From: Petrachloros mirabilis ULC683 | Lineage (GTDB): Bacteria; Cyanobacteriota; Cyanobacteriia; Thermosynechococcales; Thermosynechococcaceae | Reading direction: 5' to 3' | Length of the DNA: 64,000 nucleotides | Assembly (NCBI RefSeq): GCF_009939295.1 | Contig: NZ_WVIC01000003.1 | Location: forward strand, 1-64,000 | Shown here: positions 52,321 through 61,229 of the stretch, piece after piece | Layout: every line of letters begins with the position of its first letter | Numbering within the stretch: the first letter of the stretch is position 1 | Position numbers and translations under genes: made by a program | Notes under the pieces: model-generated | Database searches by the model: none | Told to the model about the DNA's origin: nothing | Seen by the model: the letters and a program-made list of their open reading frames with translations, nothing else

Positions 52321-52357
52321 TTGGGTTTGAGTTGACCCGATCTAGCCTGTCCATTAT

Positions 52358-52433
52358 CCCCTTGCTACCTCCTCTGATGCTCAGCTCCAGTTCCTCCTTT
52401 ACAAAGGGGGCTAGAAGAGGATAATGCAAGGGG
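52358..52433 (+). terminator. Inverted-repeat element after psbZ
   Basis: CCCCTTGC (52358-52365) and GCAAGGGG (52426-52433) with further pairing inside (CCTCTTC/TCCTCT-type and CCTCCTTT/AAAGGGGG), followed by TTTGTT. Either an extended intrinsic terminator of psbZ or a small repeat element in the psbZ-ribH spacer. Confidence 0.4.
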
Positions 52434-52484
52434 TTTGTTCATCAATCCAACCGGGTTGTGTCAGTACAGCTCAATGGGAGTGAC

Positions 52485-53078
52485 ATGACTGTTTTTGAAG
52501 GCAAATTTACCCAAGCTGCCGCCTACCATTTCGCCTTTGTGATTGGTCGTTTCAACGATCTGGTCACTGGCAAACTGTTGGCGGGTTGCCAAGACTGTCT
52601 CCAACGTCATGGCATTAACGTGGATCCCCATGGAGAGCAGGTGGACTATGTTTGGGTGCCAGGCAGCTTTGAAGTGCCCATGGTGGCACGTCAGTTGGCT
52701 CTCAGCAATCGCTACCATGCCATTATTTGCCTGGGTGCGGTCATCCGTGGTCAAACACCTCACTTTGACTATGTGGCGGCTGAGGTGTCTAAGGGAATAG
52801 CTGCAACTGCCTTGCAAACAGGGGTTCCCATTATCTTTGGCATTTTGACCGTTGACACCCTGCAACAAGCTCTAGAACGGGCTGGCATTAAGAGCAATAA
52901 AGGCTGGGACTATGCCATGAATGCCCTAGAAATGGCTAGCCTGATGCAGCAATTGCACCCTAGTAGTGATGGGTCAGAATATTCAGGGTCAAGCCCTCAA
53001 GGGGCATTACCTAGCCAGCTAGATCGCGCTGGAGTTTACCCCTCAACCCTTAAAGACTTTGATCCCTCCGCAGGGTAA
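52485..53078 (+). CDS. ribH: 6,7-dimethyl-8-ribityllumazine synthase
   Basis: 197 residues from ATG 52485 (GGGAG 5 nt upstream); an earlier GTG at 52458 is less likely. Penultimate step of riboflavin synthesis. [15 protein letters not shown], the PGSFEVP loop, [16 protein letters not shown] and [17 protein letters not shown] are the lumazine synthase motifs. About 40 extra residues form a Ser/Gly-rich C-terminal tail absent from typical enzymes. Confidence 0.95.
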   Translation: MTVFEGKFTQAAAYHFAFVIGRFNDLVTGKLLAGCQDCLQRHGINVDPHGEQVDYVWVPGSFEVPMVARQLALSNRYHAIICLGAVIRGQTPHFDYVAAEVSKGIAATALQTGVPIIFGILTVDTLQQALERAGIKSNKGWDYAMNALEMASLMQQLHPSSDGSEYSGSSPQGALPSQLDRAGVYPSTLKDFDPSAG

Positions 53079-53210
53079 TCGGAGAAACGCTTTCACTAGA
53101 GCAGGTGTTCCGTCAGGAAAAATTTGAGGATCTGTGACCCTTCAAATTTTAACCCCCATAGACTTTTGGCACTCCGGGATCCTTCAAAACAAAGTTGACA
53201 AACTACTTAG

Positions 53211-53364
53211 ACGTGAGTTCGAGGACTTATCCGCCCTCACCCCCTAGCCCCCTCTCCCAACATTGGGAGAGGGGGAACAGAGCACAAATTCAAGGTTTTA
53301 GCCCCTCTCCCAACATTGGGAGAGGGGTTGGGGTGAGGGCAGACGAGAGCTGTCGAACTCACGT
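53211..53364. mobile_element. Family C MITE with 7-bp target duplication TACTTAG
   Basis: 154 bp with a perfect 12-bp terminal inverted repeat ACGTGAGTTCGA. Flanked by TACTTAG on both sides (53204-53210 and 53365-53371). The interior has arms CCTCTCCCAACATTGGGAGA repeated and a Pro/Gly-like C/G-rich core. No coding capacity. Inserted exactly at the stop codon of the convergent dihydroorotase-like gene. Confidence 0.88.
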
Positions 53365-54626
53365 TACTTAGGACACCAGGTTTGTAAGACTCGCCCCATC
53401 AGGGTGTGGTTAAGCCAGGGCGTATTCAAGCCAGGAGACTTGAGGGTTGCCGCTGTGACAGTCCAGGTTTGGTTGGGGTCAAACAACAGCATTTCTGGGG
53501 GGTGCCCCACCCGAACCTGGGGGGGAGGTTGATTTAAGCACAGGGCTGGTTGATGGCTTAAATAGCGCCACAGGTCGAGGGGGTGCCACCGTTGTGTGGC
53601 CACAAAGGTTTGCCACAAAATTGGCAGCGCCAGTTCTAATCCAATGACGCCAGGGGGAGCCTCAGCAAAGGAAACGGCCTTTTCTTCAAAGGTATAAGCC
53701 TGGTGATCGAGGGCAATGGCATCTAGGGTGCCATCTTCTAGTCCGGCCAGCAACGCCTGTTGATCCCTGGGGTTTCCTAGGGGCGGATCGAGACGAAAAT
53801 TGGGGTCATAGGTAGCCAGTTTGGCGCTGTTCCAAATTAGATGCATCCAGGAGACACTAGCGGTAATTTGCAGTCCCCTTGCCTTGGCCTGCCGCACCAA
53901 CTCCACACTTCGAGCGGTGGAGATACGCATGAGATGAACGGGAGTGGGGATATGGGCGAGCAGTTCTAATAATGCTGCTAATGCTGTGGTCTCTGAGAGG
54001 GTTGGATTTTCTGGCAGGCCAGCTTGTAGTGACTGGATTCCCTCACGAGCCACTCCATCTCCAGCGAGATCGATCTGGCACGGCCACAGGGCGATGGGCA
54101 ATTGGAATGGGGCTAGATACTCTAGCAAGCGTCGCAGCAACACCAGTTGGTTCAAGGGGCGACCATCACTAAAGCCCACGATGCTTGTCTTGGCTAATTC
54201 AGCGAGGTCAACGAGTTGCTGGCCGCCTATGCCTTGGGTCAGTGCCCCCCAGGAATAGACTTGCACCGGGCAAGGGGTCGGCAGTCGCTGCTGAATCCCC
54301 GCCACTTGATCTGGACTGTCACAGACGGGGTCGGTGTCGGGCAATAGCCCTAGACGGGTAAACCCGCCTGCCTGCGCACCCAGAACTAAGTCTGCTAGGG
54401 TTTCTCGGGATTCAAACCCAGGCTCCCCGGTATGGCTATAGAGATCAACGAGGCCGGGTGCTAACACTAAGCCTTCTCCGTCTCGAATCTGGGTTGAGTC
54501 GGGGATTGTTTCTAGCTGATTGGCAATTGCCAACACGGCGTCTGCGCCGACCAACACGTCTACGATGCGATCTACGGCTTCATTTGGCTCAATGAGCCGG
54601 ACTTGGCGGAGCAGTTCAGGGGGCAT
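53364..54626 (-). CDS. Dihydroorotase-like protein with degraded active site
   Basis: 420 residues, an amidohydrolase of the type I dihydroorotase shape (LAPGLVDLYSHTGEPGFE, ETLADLVLGAQAGGFT). Key residues are altered: metal-binding HxH reads Y63-S-H65, the substrate Arg is Gly (G67), CHxST reads MRIST (R234), and the His of the HCED loop is absent; Asp in GFSDGRP and IALDHQ remain. So catalysis looks unlikely. It may be a structural partner of aspartate carbamoyltransferase, as known for inactive dihydroorotases. The stop codon TAA is formed by the target duplication plus one base of a family C element. Confidence 0.85.
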   Translation of the reverse strand: MPPELLRQVRLIEPNEAVDRIVDVLVGADAVLAIANQLETIPDSTQIRDGEGLVLAPGLVDLYSHTGEPGFESRETLADLVLGAQAGGFTRLGLLPDTDPVCDSPDQVAGIQQRLPTPCPVQVYSWGALTQGIGGQQLVDLAELAKTSIVGFSDGRPLNQLVLLRRLLEYLAPFQLPIALWPCQIDLAGDGVAREGIQSLQAGLPENPTLSETTALAALLELLAHIPTPVHLMRISTARSVELVRQAKARGLQITASVSWMHLIWNSAKLATYDPNFRLDPPLGNPRDQQALLAGLEDGTLDAIALDHQAYTFEEKAVSFAEAPPGVIGLELALPILWQTFVATQRWHPLDLWRYLSHQPALCLNQPPPQVRVGHPPEMLLFDPNQTWTVTAATLKSPGLNTPWLNHTLMGRVLQTWCPK

Positions 54627-54677
54627 GGGCTGGCCTGGGGATCCACTGCGCGGTTATGGCAAAAGTCTCCATCTGCG

Positions 54678-56042
54678 TTAGAGTGCGCCCGCAGCAGTGC
54701 GGTCTAACACACTACCCGATAGGTGATGGGTGAGATTCACCGATTGTAAGATGGGAGCTCCAGTTTCAGGAAAATCAATGACGCTCACGGCTCCGTTACC
54801 CTGTTTGAAGTTCCAAAACTGCTCGGCACCTACCCCAGTCAAGTGGCAAAGAATCACTTTATTGATGGCGTCATGGGCTACGACTAAGCCCGTTTGCCCA
54901 AGTTTTTGGGCTTTGGCTTGCTCAACTAGGCGCTCCCAGGCTGCGATCGCACGCTCCCAAACATCCTGAAGAGTCTCGCCCGCAGGCATCTGCACCGTAG
55001 CCGGTGCGGTGCGCCATCGCTCCAGATCCCCAGGATAGCGAGACTCAATTTCTGACTCAAGCGCCCCTTCCCACTCGCCATGACTAATTTCACGCAGAGC
55101 CTCATCCAAGGTCAGTGGCACCTGGGGATGGTGGGCCAAAATCAGCTCTGCGGTTTCCCGAGGTCGCTGCATGGGGCTACTCACCGCAAAATCGAAGGCG
55201 ACCGCCTTGAGAAAATCAGCCGCCTTTTGGCCTTGGTGACGCCCATTGTCATTGAGCGGAACATCGATTTGGCCTTGAAAGCGACCGTCTCGATTCCAGT
55301 CTGTCTCCCCATGGCGCACCAAAAGCAAACGTAACGCCTGATACCCCGACCGTGGCTGTGGGATCGCGGTGCCCAAATGATCGGTTTGGTTGAGTGACTC
55401 CAACTGTACGTTCTGCAAATCATTAGAAGGGAGGTTCAACACCGTAATATTGCAGTTGGCTTGCTGAAGCCCATGGTATCGCTCAGGCGACAAGCCCAAA
55501 GCCGTCGCAATCAAAGCCCGATTAATACCGCTATGCCCAACCAACAAAAGAGTTTGGTCATGGTGTTTGGGTAATACTGATTGCCAAAACTGCCGCGCCT
55601 GCTCAAAAAGCGCTTGAATCGGGAAAAAGGGAGTTGTGCCGCCATCAGGATTGGGCAAATCCATTCGCAGCCGGTGAGGCTGTTGGTGCCAGTCCGCGTA
55701 GGCATCTGGAAAGCGTTCTTTAACCTCTGAAAACAGCAGCCCTTCCCACAGGGGCAGCCCAACCTCAATCAGCTGGTCATGAACGGCTGGGGTGACGGCC
55801 AAGGTCTCAGACAAGTTGGGGTGAATGACTTGAGCAGTTTGACGGGCGCGCTGGAGCGGACTGGTATAGATTGCATCGAAGGCAATTCCCTGGAGTGCTG
55901 CCCCTACCCGCTGAGCATCGGCCAGTCCCTTGTCAGTGAGGGTAGACTGATCGATGTGCCCTTGGACACGACCTTCAACATTAAAACTGCTCTCGCCGTG
56001 GCGAACAAGAATGACACGAATAGCCAGGGACTTATCCTCCAT
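54678..56042 (-). CDS. Double-domain histidine phosphatase (phosphoglycerate mutase family)
   Basis: 454 residues with two histidine-phosphatase domains: residues about 8-200 with LVRHGESSFN, TSPLQRARQTA and LLVGHSGIN; and about 232-440 with LVRHGETDWN, SSPMQRPRETA and VVAHDAIN. Catalytic His residues look intact in both. Such fused proteins are common in cyanobacteria, often annotated phosphoglycerate mutase or alpha-ribazole phosphatase; the substrate is not known. Single gene, same strand as the dihydroorotase-like gene (51 bp apart). Confidence 0.92.
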   Translation of the reverse strand: MEDKSLAIRVILVRHGESSFNVEGRVQGHIDQSTLTDKGLADAQRVGAALQGIAFDAIYTSPLQRARQTAQVIHPNLSETLAVTPAVHDQLIEVGLPLWEGLLFSEVKERFPDAYADWHQQPHRLRMDLPNPDGGTTPFFPIQALFEQARQFWQSVLPKHHDQTLLLVGHSGINRALIATALGLSPERYHGLQQANCNITVLNLPSNDLQNVQLESLNQTDHLGTAIPQPRSGYQALRLLLVRHGETDWNRDGRFQGQIDVPLNDNGRHQGQKAADFLKAVAFDFAVSSPMQRPRETAELILAHHPQVPLTLDEALREISHGEWEGALESEIESRYPGDLERWRTAPATVQMPAGETLQDVWERAIAAWERLVEQAKAQKLGQTGLVVAHDAINKVILCHLTGVGAEQFWNFKQGNGAVSVIDFPETGAPILQSVNLTHHLSGSVLDRTAAGAL

Positions 56043-56263
56043 TTAACTGGGATTGGGTTTTGACGCTCTCCTGAGTTCTGCCAAAACAGATGCTAGCAAG
56101 TCGAGCGGGTCAGGGTCACGGATGCCCAAGGGCACCTATGCATCAAACCACAGAAATTTTAACCGCTCTGGGCACGATTACAGCAGCTTGAGAGGTAATT
56201 CAGTGCAACTCGGCTCAATTTCCAACATCTGCGAATGTGAGCGTGAATTTCTAATGTGTAGGG

Positions 56264-57406
56264 TCATACTTGCTGAGCAATGGCTCGCCACTGCTGCCGA
56301 TCTTGTAAGAATGGTCTGGCATCGACAACAGCACCCTGCAAATCGTATCGGGCAATCTCGCGATCATCTGCCTTGGCGACCACGGCAAGGGTTTGGGCGG
56401 AGCTATCTTTGATCAACCGGTAGCGATTTCCCTCGGCAATGTTGAGGTTGGATCTGGGCTGAGTGGTACGGTTTCGCTCCTGGGCTAGCTGGAAGGCACG
56501 ATTGATCGTGGGATAGGTAGCCGTGGCCCACTGTTGATCTGCAATCGCCCTCACTCCGGCCTCCAGAGTCACTTGCTCTAAAACGCGGGAGAGGTCAAAC
56601 GCCACAGCCCAATGATGCATATATTCATAGTCCAACTGCTCTTGCTGGGTCTTGAGCACACCCAATACATCCCGCCATTGCTTCTCGGACTGGCTATGTA
56701 ATCTCCACCGCAACTTGCTGACCACAACATCCTCTGGAGCAATCAGGTACACCTCGGTACCATCGGGCCAAGACATCAGACGTCGTCGCTGGAATTTGAG
56801 TCGCTCATATTCGGTATCATCAGCCAGCACCAAGTCAGCCCGAGAGATGGTGTCAAGCTGGGTCACTTGCAGGGTGCGCATGAGTTCTGTCGGGACATCT
56901 GCAACCCCAGGCAGGTAAAATCCTGCGGCTTCGAGTACGCTCACTAATCGCATTAAAGTGCTAGGAGGCACAGAAATCACAACATCTAAGTCTCGGGTAG
57001 TTCGGGGTTCGCCATAGGCAATGGCGGCCACTCCTCCAGTCACGTAATAGGGAACCTCGAGGGTGGCAAAAATGCAATGCAGTTGAGCCGCCAGTTCAGT
57101 GGAATCCTGTATCCAAGTCATCTCAGAGCCAGTTGGAATGTAATCGGGGGGACAGTCTTCTTGTAACCAGGCTTCTGCCAGCTTGCGGGCAAAAGCTTTC
57201 GCAGAAAGGTACGCAAACTGACGACTGAGGCAATGCAAGGAAAGCTGTCGAGCATTTCGCGTCATCGCAGCCGCCATGCTCAACCGTTCAGTGGCAGTGC
57301 GCTGATTAAGGAGATAAAAGCACAGCAAGTCTGTCTCAGAGTTAGTATCATCAGCTTGCGGGCAATATCCTATGGGCACTTTCAGAGATGGAACTTGGGT
57401 TGCCAT
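56264..57406 (-). CDS. Nucleotidyltransferase-like protein with N-terminal helical domain
   Basis: About 380 residues from ATG 57404-57406; a start 7 codons earlier is possible. The nucleotidyltransferase core is about 110-245: YVTGGVAAIAYGEPRTTRDL then DVVI, with the GG-x8-RxTxDxD pattern, and APEDVVVSKLRW. It resembles MNT/AbiEii-type enzymes. The N-terminal ~100 residues are a helical region (TERLSMAAAMTRNARQLSLH) that I do not recognise as part of the usual fold, and the C-terminal ~90 residues form another domain. Not next to an obvious partner gene. Function unknown; toxin-antitoxin or tRNA-modifying roles are possible. Confidence 0.8.
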   Translation of the reverse strand: MATQVPSLKVPIGYCPQADDTNSETDLLCFYLLNQRTATERLSMAAAMTRNARQLSLHCLSRQFAYLSAKAFARKLAEAWLQEDCPPDYIPTGSEMTWIQDSTELAAQLHCIFATLEVPYYVTGGVAAIAYGEPRTTRDLDVVISVPPSTLMRLVSVLEAAGFYLPGVADVPTELMRTLQVTQLDTISRADLVLADDTEYERLKFQRRRLMSWPDGTEVYLIAPEDVVVSKLRWRLHSQSEKQWRDVLGVLKTQQEQLDYEYMHHWAVAFDLSRVLEQVTLEAGVRAIADQQWATATYPTINRAFQLAQERNRTTQPRSNLNIAEGNRYRLIKDSSAQTLAVVAKADDREIARYDLQGAVVDARPFLQDRQQWRAIAQQV

Positions 57407-57475
57407 AGCGAGGGCTGAAACGACCAACTTAATTTTACTGTGCCTCCTCCAGTCTGTTCAGGTGGCTGCCCTGAA

Positions 57476-58888
57476 CTAACGCAAGATCTTTGCCCCTGTC
57501 ATTCGGTGCAGTTGCTCCATTTCTTCGACCACTTCTTCCATGCCTCGTTGAGCAATGTTCTCGACATAGTTGATTTTGATTTCTTCGAGCATATCCACCA
57601 GTAATTCCTGAATTTCTTCGATATTTTGCTGCTTTTGTAACTCTGTCTCTAAAACTTGGCGAAAACTCTGAGTCAGTCGTCCCATCCGCTCTGACCCCTC
57701 CGAGTCTTCAAGCATTCCAGCTAAGCTACTGGAAATTGCCTGGGTCAGCGTCACCGATAAATTTTCGGTCACTTGTTCGGGAAATTGACCGATTCCCGGT
57801 AGCAATTGAAACTGGCGATATAGCGGTGCCTGGTTCAGGGTATTGGTAATGGTATGGTGAATTAAGTCGGCGATTTCGGGCTGCACCTGGGGCAAAACTT
57901 CATAAACGCTAATATTGACTAGCTTGGACGCAATCACCTGAGCTTCATTGCGGCCTTTGATCTGCACATAGGGGCGGCGCGACTCGGGGTGAAACAACCA
58001 CTCTGCCAAACTCCCTTTGGCGACTGTCTGCTGCAACTGATTAATCACCTGGATGCCCACCATTTCGGTTAGCTCTTGGGCAAAGCCGACAGCCACATCG
58101 TGGTTGATTTGAGCCATGATTGGCCTGAGATTCAGCAACTTGGCCTGAGAAAGGCGCAGGGTGGTCGGCAGCACCCGCAACCACCGCCAAATCGGAATAA
58201 ACAAGGGTAAGTCATACCAGCGACGCAGCATGGCCTCTAGCCAATTTAAGTCCGGGCGGCGGCGACTAATGGCATAGGTGCGCGCAATAAAGTCCAGCAG
58301 AAACAGCCAGACAAAAAACGCATCAATACGCCAAAACTCATTCACAAACTCGCCATACTCATTCACCGACCGCGCATAGTTGGCGGCCATCAGCGGGCGA
58401 ATCTCTCGATCAAAAAAGGTGATTTCTCTTGTCCACCCAGCTCCTCTGAGATAATTCTCGCTCCAAAAGCGCAGCACAGCCTCTTGGGCTAGGGGGGTTC
58501 GCGTTCGACCTCGAAATTCTCGCTCAATCCGGCCTCGGGTACGACTTTGACCTGAGGCCGCAAAGGGGTCGTTGGTGAGGAGTTGCACACTCAGCGATCG
58601 CAGCTCTTCCAACCGAGCCGTTACCTCCGGATCCGCCAGTCCCACTTGGGGAACCTGCGCGGCTAGGGCATCCACCTGCTCTAGATAAAATTGTGTCTCG
58701 GGGTGGGGTTCAATCCCTTTAATCGGGTCATACAGTGAGGTCAGTTGTGGGACTTGGCGCAAGTAAAAGCTACGTGCCCGCAGGTACGTGAGATCAAAAA
58801 ATACCAGACCCAGATTCAGGAGCGCCAGCAACGCCACCACCCGGCTCCACCCTAACTGGAGCAGATTGATTTTGCGAGAAGAAGCCAT
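57476..58888 (-). CDS. Conserved membrane protein of unknown function
   Basis: 470 residues. An N-terminal anchor (VVALLALLNLGLVFF, about 14-32), a periplasmic segment (about 35-190), further hydrophobic segments (about 185-205 AFFVWLFLLDFIA, and LFIPIWRWLRVLPTTLRL near 230), and a long helical C-terminal region rich in Gln and Glu (VTENLSVTLTQAI, ELQKQQNIEEIQELLVDMLE). I do not recognise a named family. It is divergent from a voltage-sensor-like channel with a 94-bp shared promoter region, hinting at a functional link to membrane potential or osmoregulation. Confidence 0.75.
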   Translation of the reverse strand: MASSRKINLLQLGWSRVVALLALLNLGLVFFDLTYLRARSFYLRQVPQLTSLYDPIKGIEPHPETQFYLEQVDALAAQVPQVGLADPEVTARLEELRSLSVQLLTNDPFAASGQSRTRGRIEREFRGRTRTPLAQEAVLRFWSENYLRGAGWTREITFFDREIRPLMAANYARSVNEYGEFVNEFWRIDAFFVWLFLLDFIARTYAISRRRPDLNWLEAMLRRWYDLPLFIPIWRWLRVLPTTLRLSQAKLLNLRPIMAQINHDVAVGFAQELTEMVGIQVINQLQQTVAKGSLAEWLFHPESRRPYVQIKGRNEAQVIASKLVNISVYEVLPQVQPEIADLIHHTITNTLNQAPLYRQFQLLPGIGQFPEQVTENLSVTLTQAISSSLAGMLEDSEGSERMGRLTQSFRQVLETELQKQQNIEEIQELLVDMLEEIKINYVENIAQRGMEEVVEEMEQLHRMTGAKILR

Positions 58889-58982
58889 ATCGATGGGACT
58901 TTAACACCTTAGTATGCGTTCTCATTGAGAATATCATTGTCGCTCTGTCTCACCATCTAAGGTTCTCGGCTAATTTGCAGGC

Positions 58983-60455
58983 ATGAATAAGCTAGAGTCT
59001 CAGAGGAGTTTAGAAAGTCGTCAAATTCCCATGCAATCCCAGGTGGATCGGTTCATTCACGCGCCTGCCACTGAAGCGACCTTGATGGTGTTGATTCTCG
59101 CTTCTGTGGGTCTGGTGACCACGGAAGTGGTGCTGGATGCCCATAGCGTCCCCTACCCCCAATTGGTCCGACTGGATGTGTTGCTCACCAGCATTTTTGC
59201 TGTGGAGCTGAGTCTGCGCTACTGGGTCGCCCGTAGCAAAGATCGGTTCTTCCGCCAATACTGGATTGACATCCTGGCCATCATGCCGTTGCTGCCAATC
59301 TTTGGCATCTTTCGGCTGCTGCGGTTGTTGCGACTACTGCGGGTTGGGGTGCTGGCGAACCGCAACTTGGGTCGCATCTCGTCTCCCTTGGCGGTCAGTA
59401 TTGGGGCGCAATTAGGCATTTTTTTGGGGGTGGGGCTCATTGTCCTTGTGGGTGCTTTGGGCATCTTTTTGCTCGAAGGCAAAGAGAATCCAGACTTTGC
59501 CAGCCTTAAAGATGCCCTGTGGTGGAGCTTTTTTACTCTGATTTCCGTCGAGCCAATTAGTGGCGAAGCCCAGACGGATGGGGGACGTTTTCTGACCCTG
59601 CTAATCTTAGTGGGAGGGTTGACCCTCTTTGCTGTGTTTACTGGGGTCGTCTCAGCGGTCATGGTACAACGACTCAAAACGGTCATGGATATTCGCCCCT
59701 TTGAACTTGATGAACTGCGCGACCACATTGCCATCTGTGGCTGGAATCGTAGTGGCCACTTGATTATCCAAGAACTCCAGGCCGACCCTGACCTCAGGCA
59801 TTGCTCTATCGTGGTGGTGGCCGAATTTACCGAGGCCCCTGAACGCGACCTCCGCAATGTCGATCACTCCCGTCTCTACTTCTATGACGGGGATTACACC
59901 ACCATTGATGTTCTAGAAAGCATTGGCATTCACTATGCTTCCCGTGCGATCTTGTTGGCCGATGCCACGCGCCCGCGTAGTGACCAAGATCGAGATGCCC
60001 GAACGGTCTTGGCCGCGCTGACCATTGAAAAACTGAAGCCAGGGATTTATACCTGTGCCCAATTGCTAGATCGCAAGAATAACGTTCAACTCAACTCTGC
60101 TGGGGTTGAAGATATTATCGTGGCTGATGAGGTTGCTAGTCATTTAATTGCCACCTCAACTCGTAATCTCGGTGCTTCTGATGTATTGGCAGAGCTGCTG
60201 ACGGTTCAAATTGGTAACCAAATTTATAAAATTTCCCTTCCTGAAAATTGGGGTAATCTGACGTTCTGGCAGGCCGCAGAGCGGCTGAAGCAGTGTTGCG
60301 ATGCTATGCCTTTAGCCATTGAGCGCAAAACTAATGGCAAATACAAAACTCTGGTCAACCCGGCTCAAGATGAGTCTCTGCTGGAGATGGATCGGTTGAT
60401 TGTCATGGCTCCCAAAGCACCTCGGTTAAATGACAGTGTGAAGTTTCGAGGCTGA
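58983..60455 (+). CDS. Ion channel with voltage-sensor-like region and RCK domain, atypical filter
   Basis: 490 residues. Six hydrophobic segments (about 30-230) with an S4-like stretch FRLLRLLRLLRVG (110-122). A pore helix and filter region ALWWSFFTLISVEPISGE (178-195) where the potassium signature TVGYG would be expected. Then a cytoplasmic TrkA_N/RCK region starting ICGWNRSGHLIIQEL (251-265) and a C-terminal TrkA_C-like part. The GYG motif is absent, so ion selectivity may not be for K+. Divergent from the membrane protein gene. Confidence 0.88.
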   Translation: MNKLESQRSLESRQIPMQSQVDRFIHAPATEATLMVLILASVGLVTTEVVLDAHSVPYPQLVRLDVLLTSIFAVELSLRYWVARSKDRFFRQYWIDILAIMPLLPIFGIFRLLRLLRLLRVGVLANRNLGRISSPLAVSIGAQLGIFLGVGLIVLVGALGIFLLEGKENPDFASLKDALWWSFFTLISVEPISGEAQTDGGRFLTLLILVGGLTLFAVFTGVVSAVMVQRLKTVMDIRPFELDELRDHIAICGWNRSGHLIIQELQADPDLRHCSIVVVAEFTEAPERDLRNVDHSRLYFYDGDYTTIDVLESIGIHYASRAILLADATRPRSDQDRDARTVLAALTIEKLKPGIYTCAQLLDRKNNVQLNSAGVEDIIVADEVASHLIATSTRNLGASDVLAELLTVQIGNQIYKISLPENWGNLTFWQAAERLKQCCDAMPLAIERKTNGKYKTLVNPAQDESLLEMDRLIVMAPKAPRLNDSVKFRG

Positions 60456-60577
60456 ATTTTCAGATCATGGAATCTTCCATTGAAGCAGATCATCATTTCA
60501 TGGAATGTCTGTACAGGTGCTACAACTACCTCCAGGATTTTCCCTGCGAGTTCAAAAAACGCTGCTAGACTCCGAAT

Positions 60578-61225
60578 ATGACAGTTCTCTTAGAAACCGA
60601 CAAAACAGACTATGCTGAGGTGCTGCGACAGGCCATGGCTAGGGTGGGATTGCAGTACTGGTCGGAGTTGGCACGGACGGTGGGTTTGACGCGATCGCAG
60701 CTCCAAAAACTGCGCCAAGGCCAAATTGAGCAGCTTCCCGTAGCCGTAGTTCTGCGCCTGAGTCAAGTCTTGCAGTTATCCCTGAGCGAGTGCTTGACCC
60801 AATTATCTCCCCAGGTCTTCCCGAATGAGACGCAAACCCTCCAACAAGTGCGGCAGGAGTACCAGCGACTCCAGGAACAGATGGTCACCCAACAGCAGCA
60901 GTTCCAGCAGCAGTTCCAGCAGAGCACACTGCAAGCCCTAGAATCCTGGCTGCTGCAATGGCCCAAAGCCGCTCATGCGGCTCGTCAGAATCCCCAGGCA
61001 CCAGCCGTAAAACTTTTGCCGCTGTTGCGCCCCCTAGAACAACTATTGCAGTCCTGGGAGGTTGCCCCCATCGGCGAAGTTGGTGCGCAAGTCGCCTATG
61101 ATCCCCAATCTCACCAGTTAATGCAGGGGAGGGAGGTCGCACCTGGCACACCCGTCCGGGTGGACTATGTGGGCTACCGCCATGGGATGCAGCTTCTCCA
61201 TCGAGCCAAGGTGAGTCTGGAGTGA
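60578..61225 (+). CDS. HTH protein with GrpE-like C-terminal domain
   Basis: 215 residues. N-terminal XRE-like helix-turn-helix (about 27-68, WSELARTVGLTRSQLQKLRQ), a Gln-rich coiled coil (about 90-120, QQQQFQQQFQQ), and a C-terminal beta domain like that of GrpE (EVGAQVAYDPQSHQ, PGTPVRVDYVGYRHGMQLLHRAKV). I recall similar cyanobacterial proteins annotated as GrpE family with a DNA-binding part. Might couple chaperone and DNA functions; role unproven. Start ATG 60578 without a strong ribosome site. Confidence 0.75.
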   Translation: MTVLLETDKTDYAEVLRQAMARVGLQYWSELARTVGLTRSQLQKLRQGQIEQLPVAVVLRLSQVLQLSLSECLTQLSPQVFPNETQTLQQVRQEYQRLQEQMVTQQQQFQQQFQQSTLQALESWLLQWPKAAHAARQNPQAPAVKLLPLLRPLEQLLQSWEVAPIGEVGAQVAYDPQSHQLMQGREVAPGTPVRVDYVGYRHGMQLLHRAKVSLE

Positions 61226-61229
61226 GTTG

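Noticed and set aside
57812-57830. TATAGCGGTGCC as another family B end
   Set aside because: Lies inside the coding sequence of the 57476 gene, with no partner end or hairpin core nearby.
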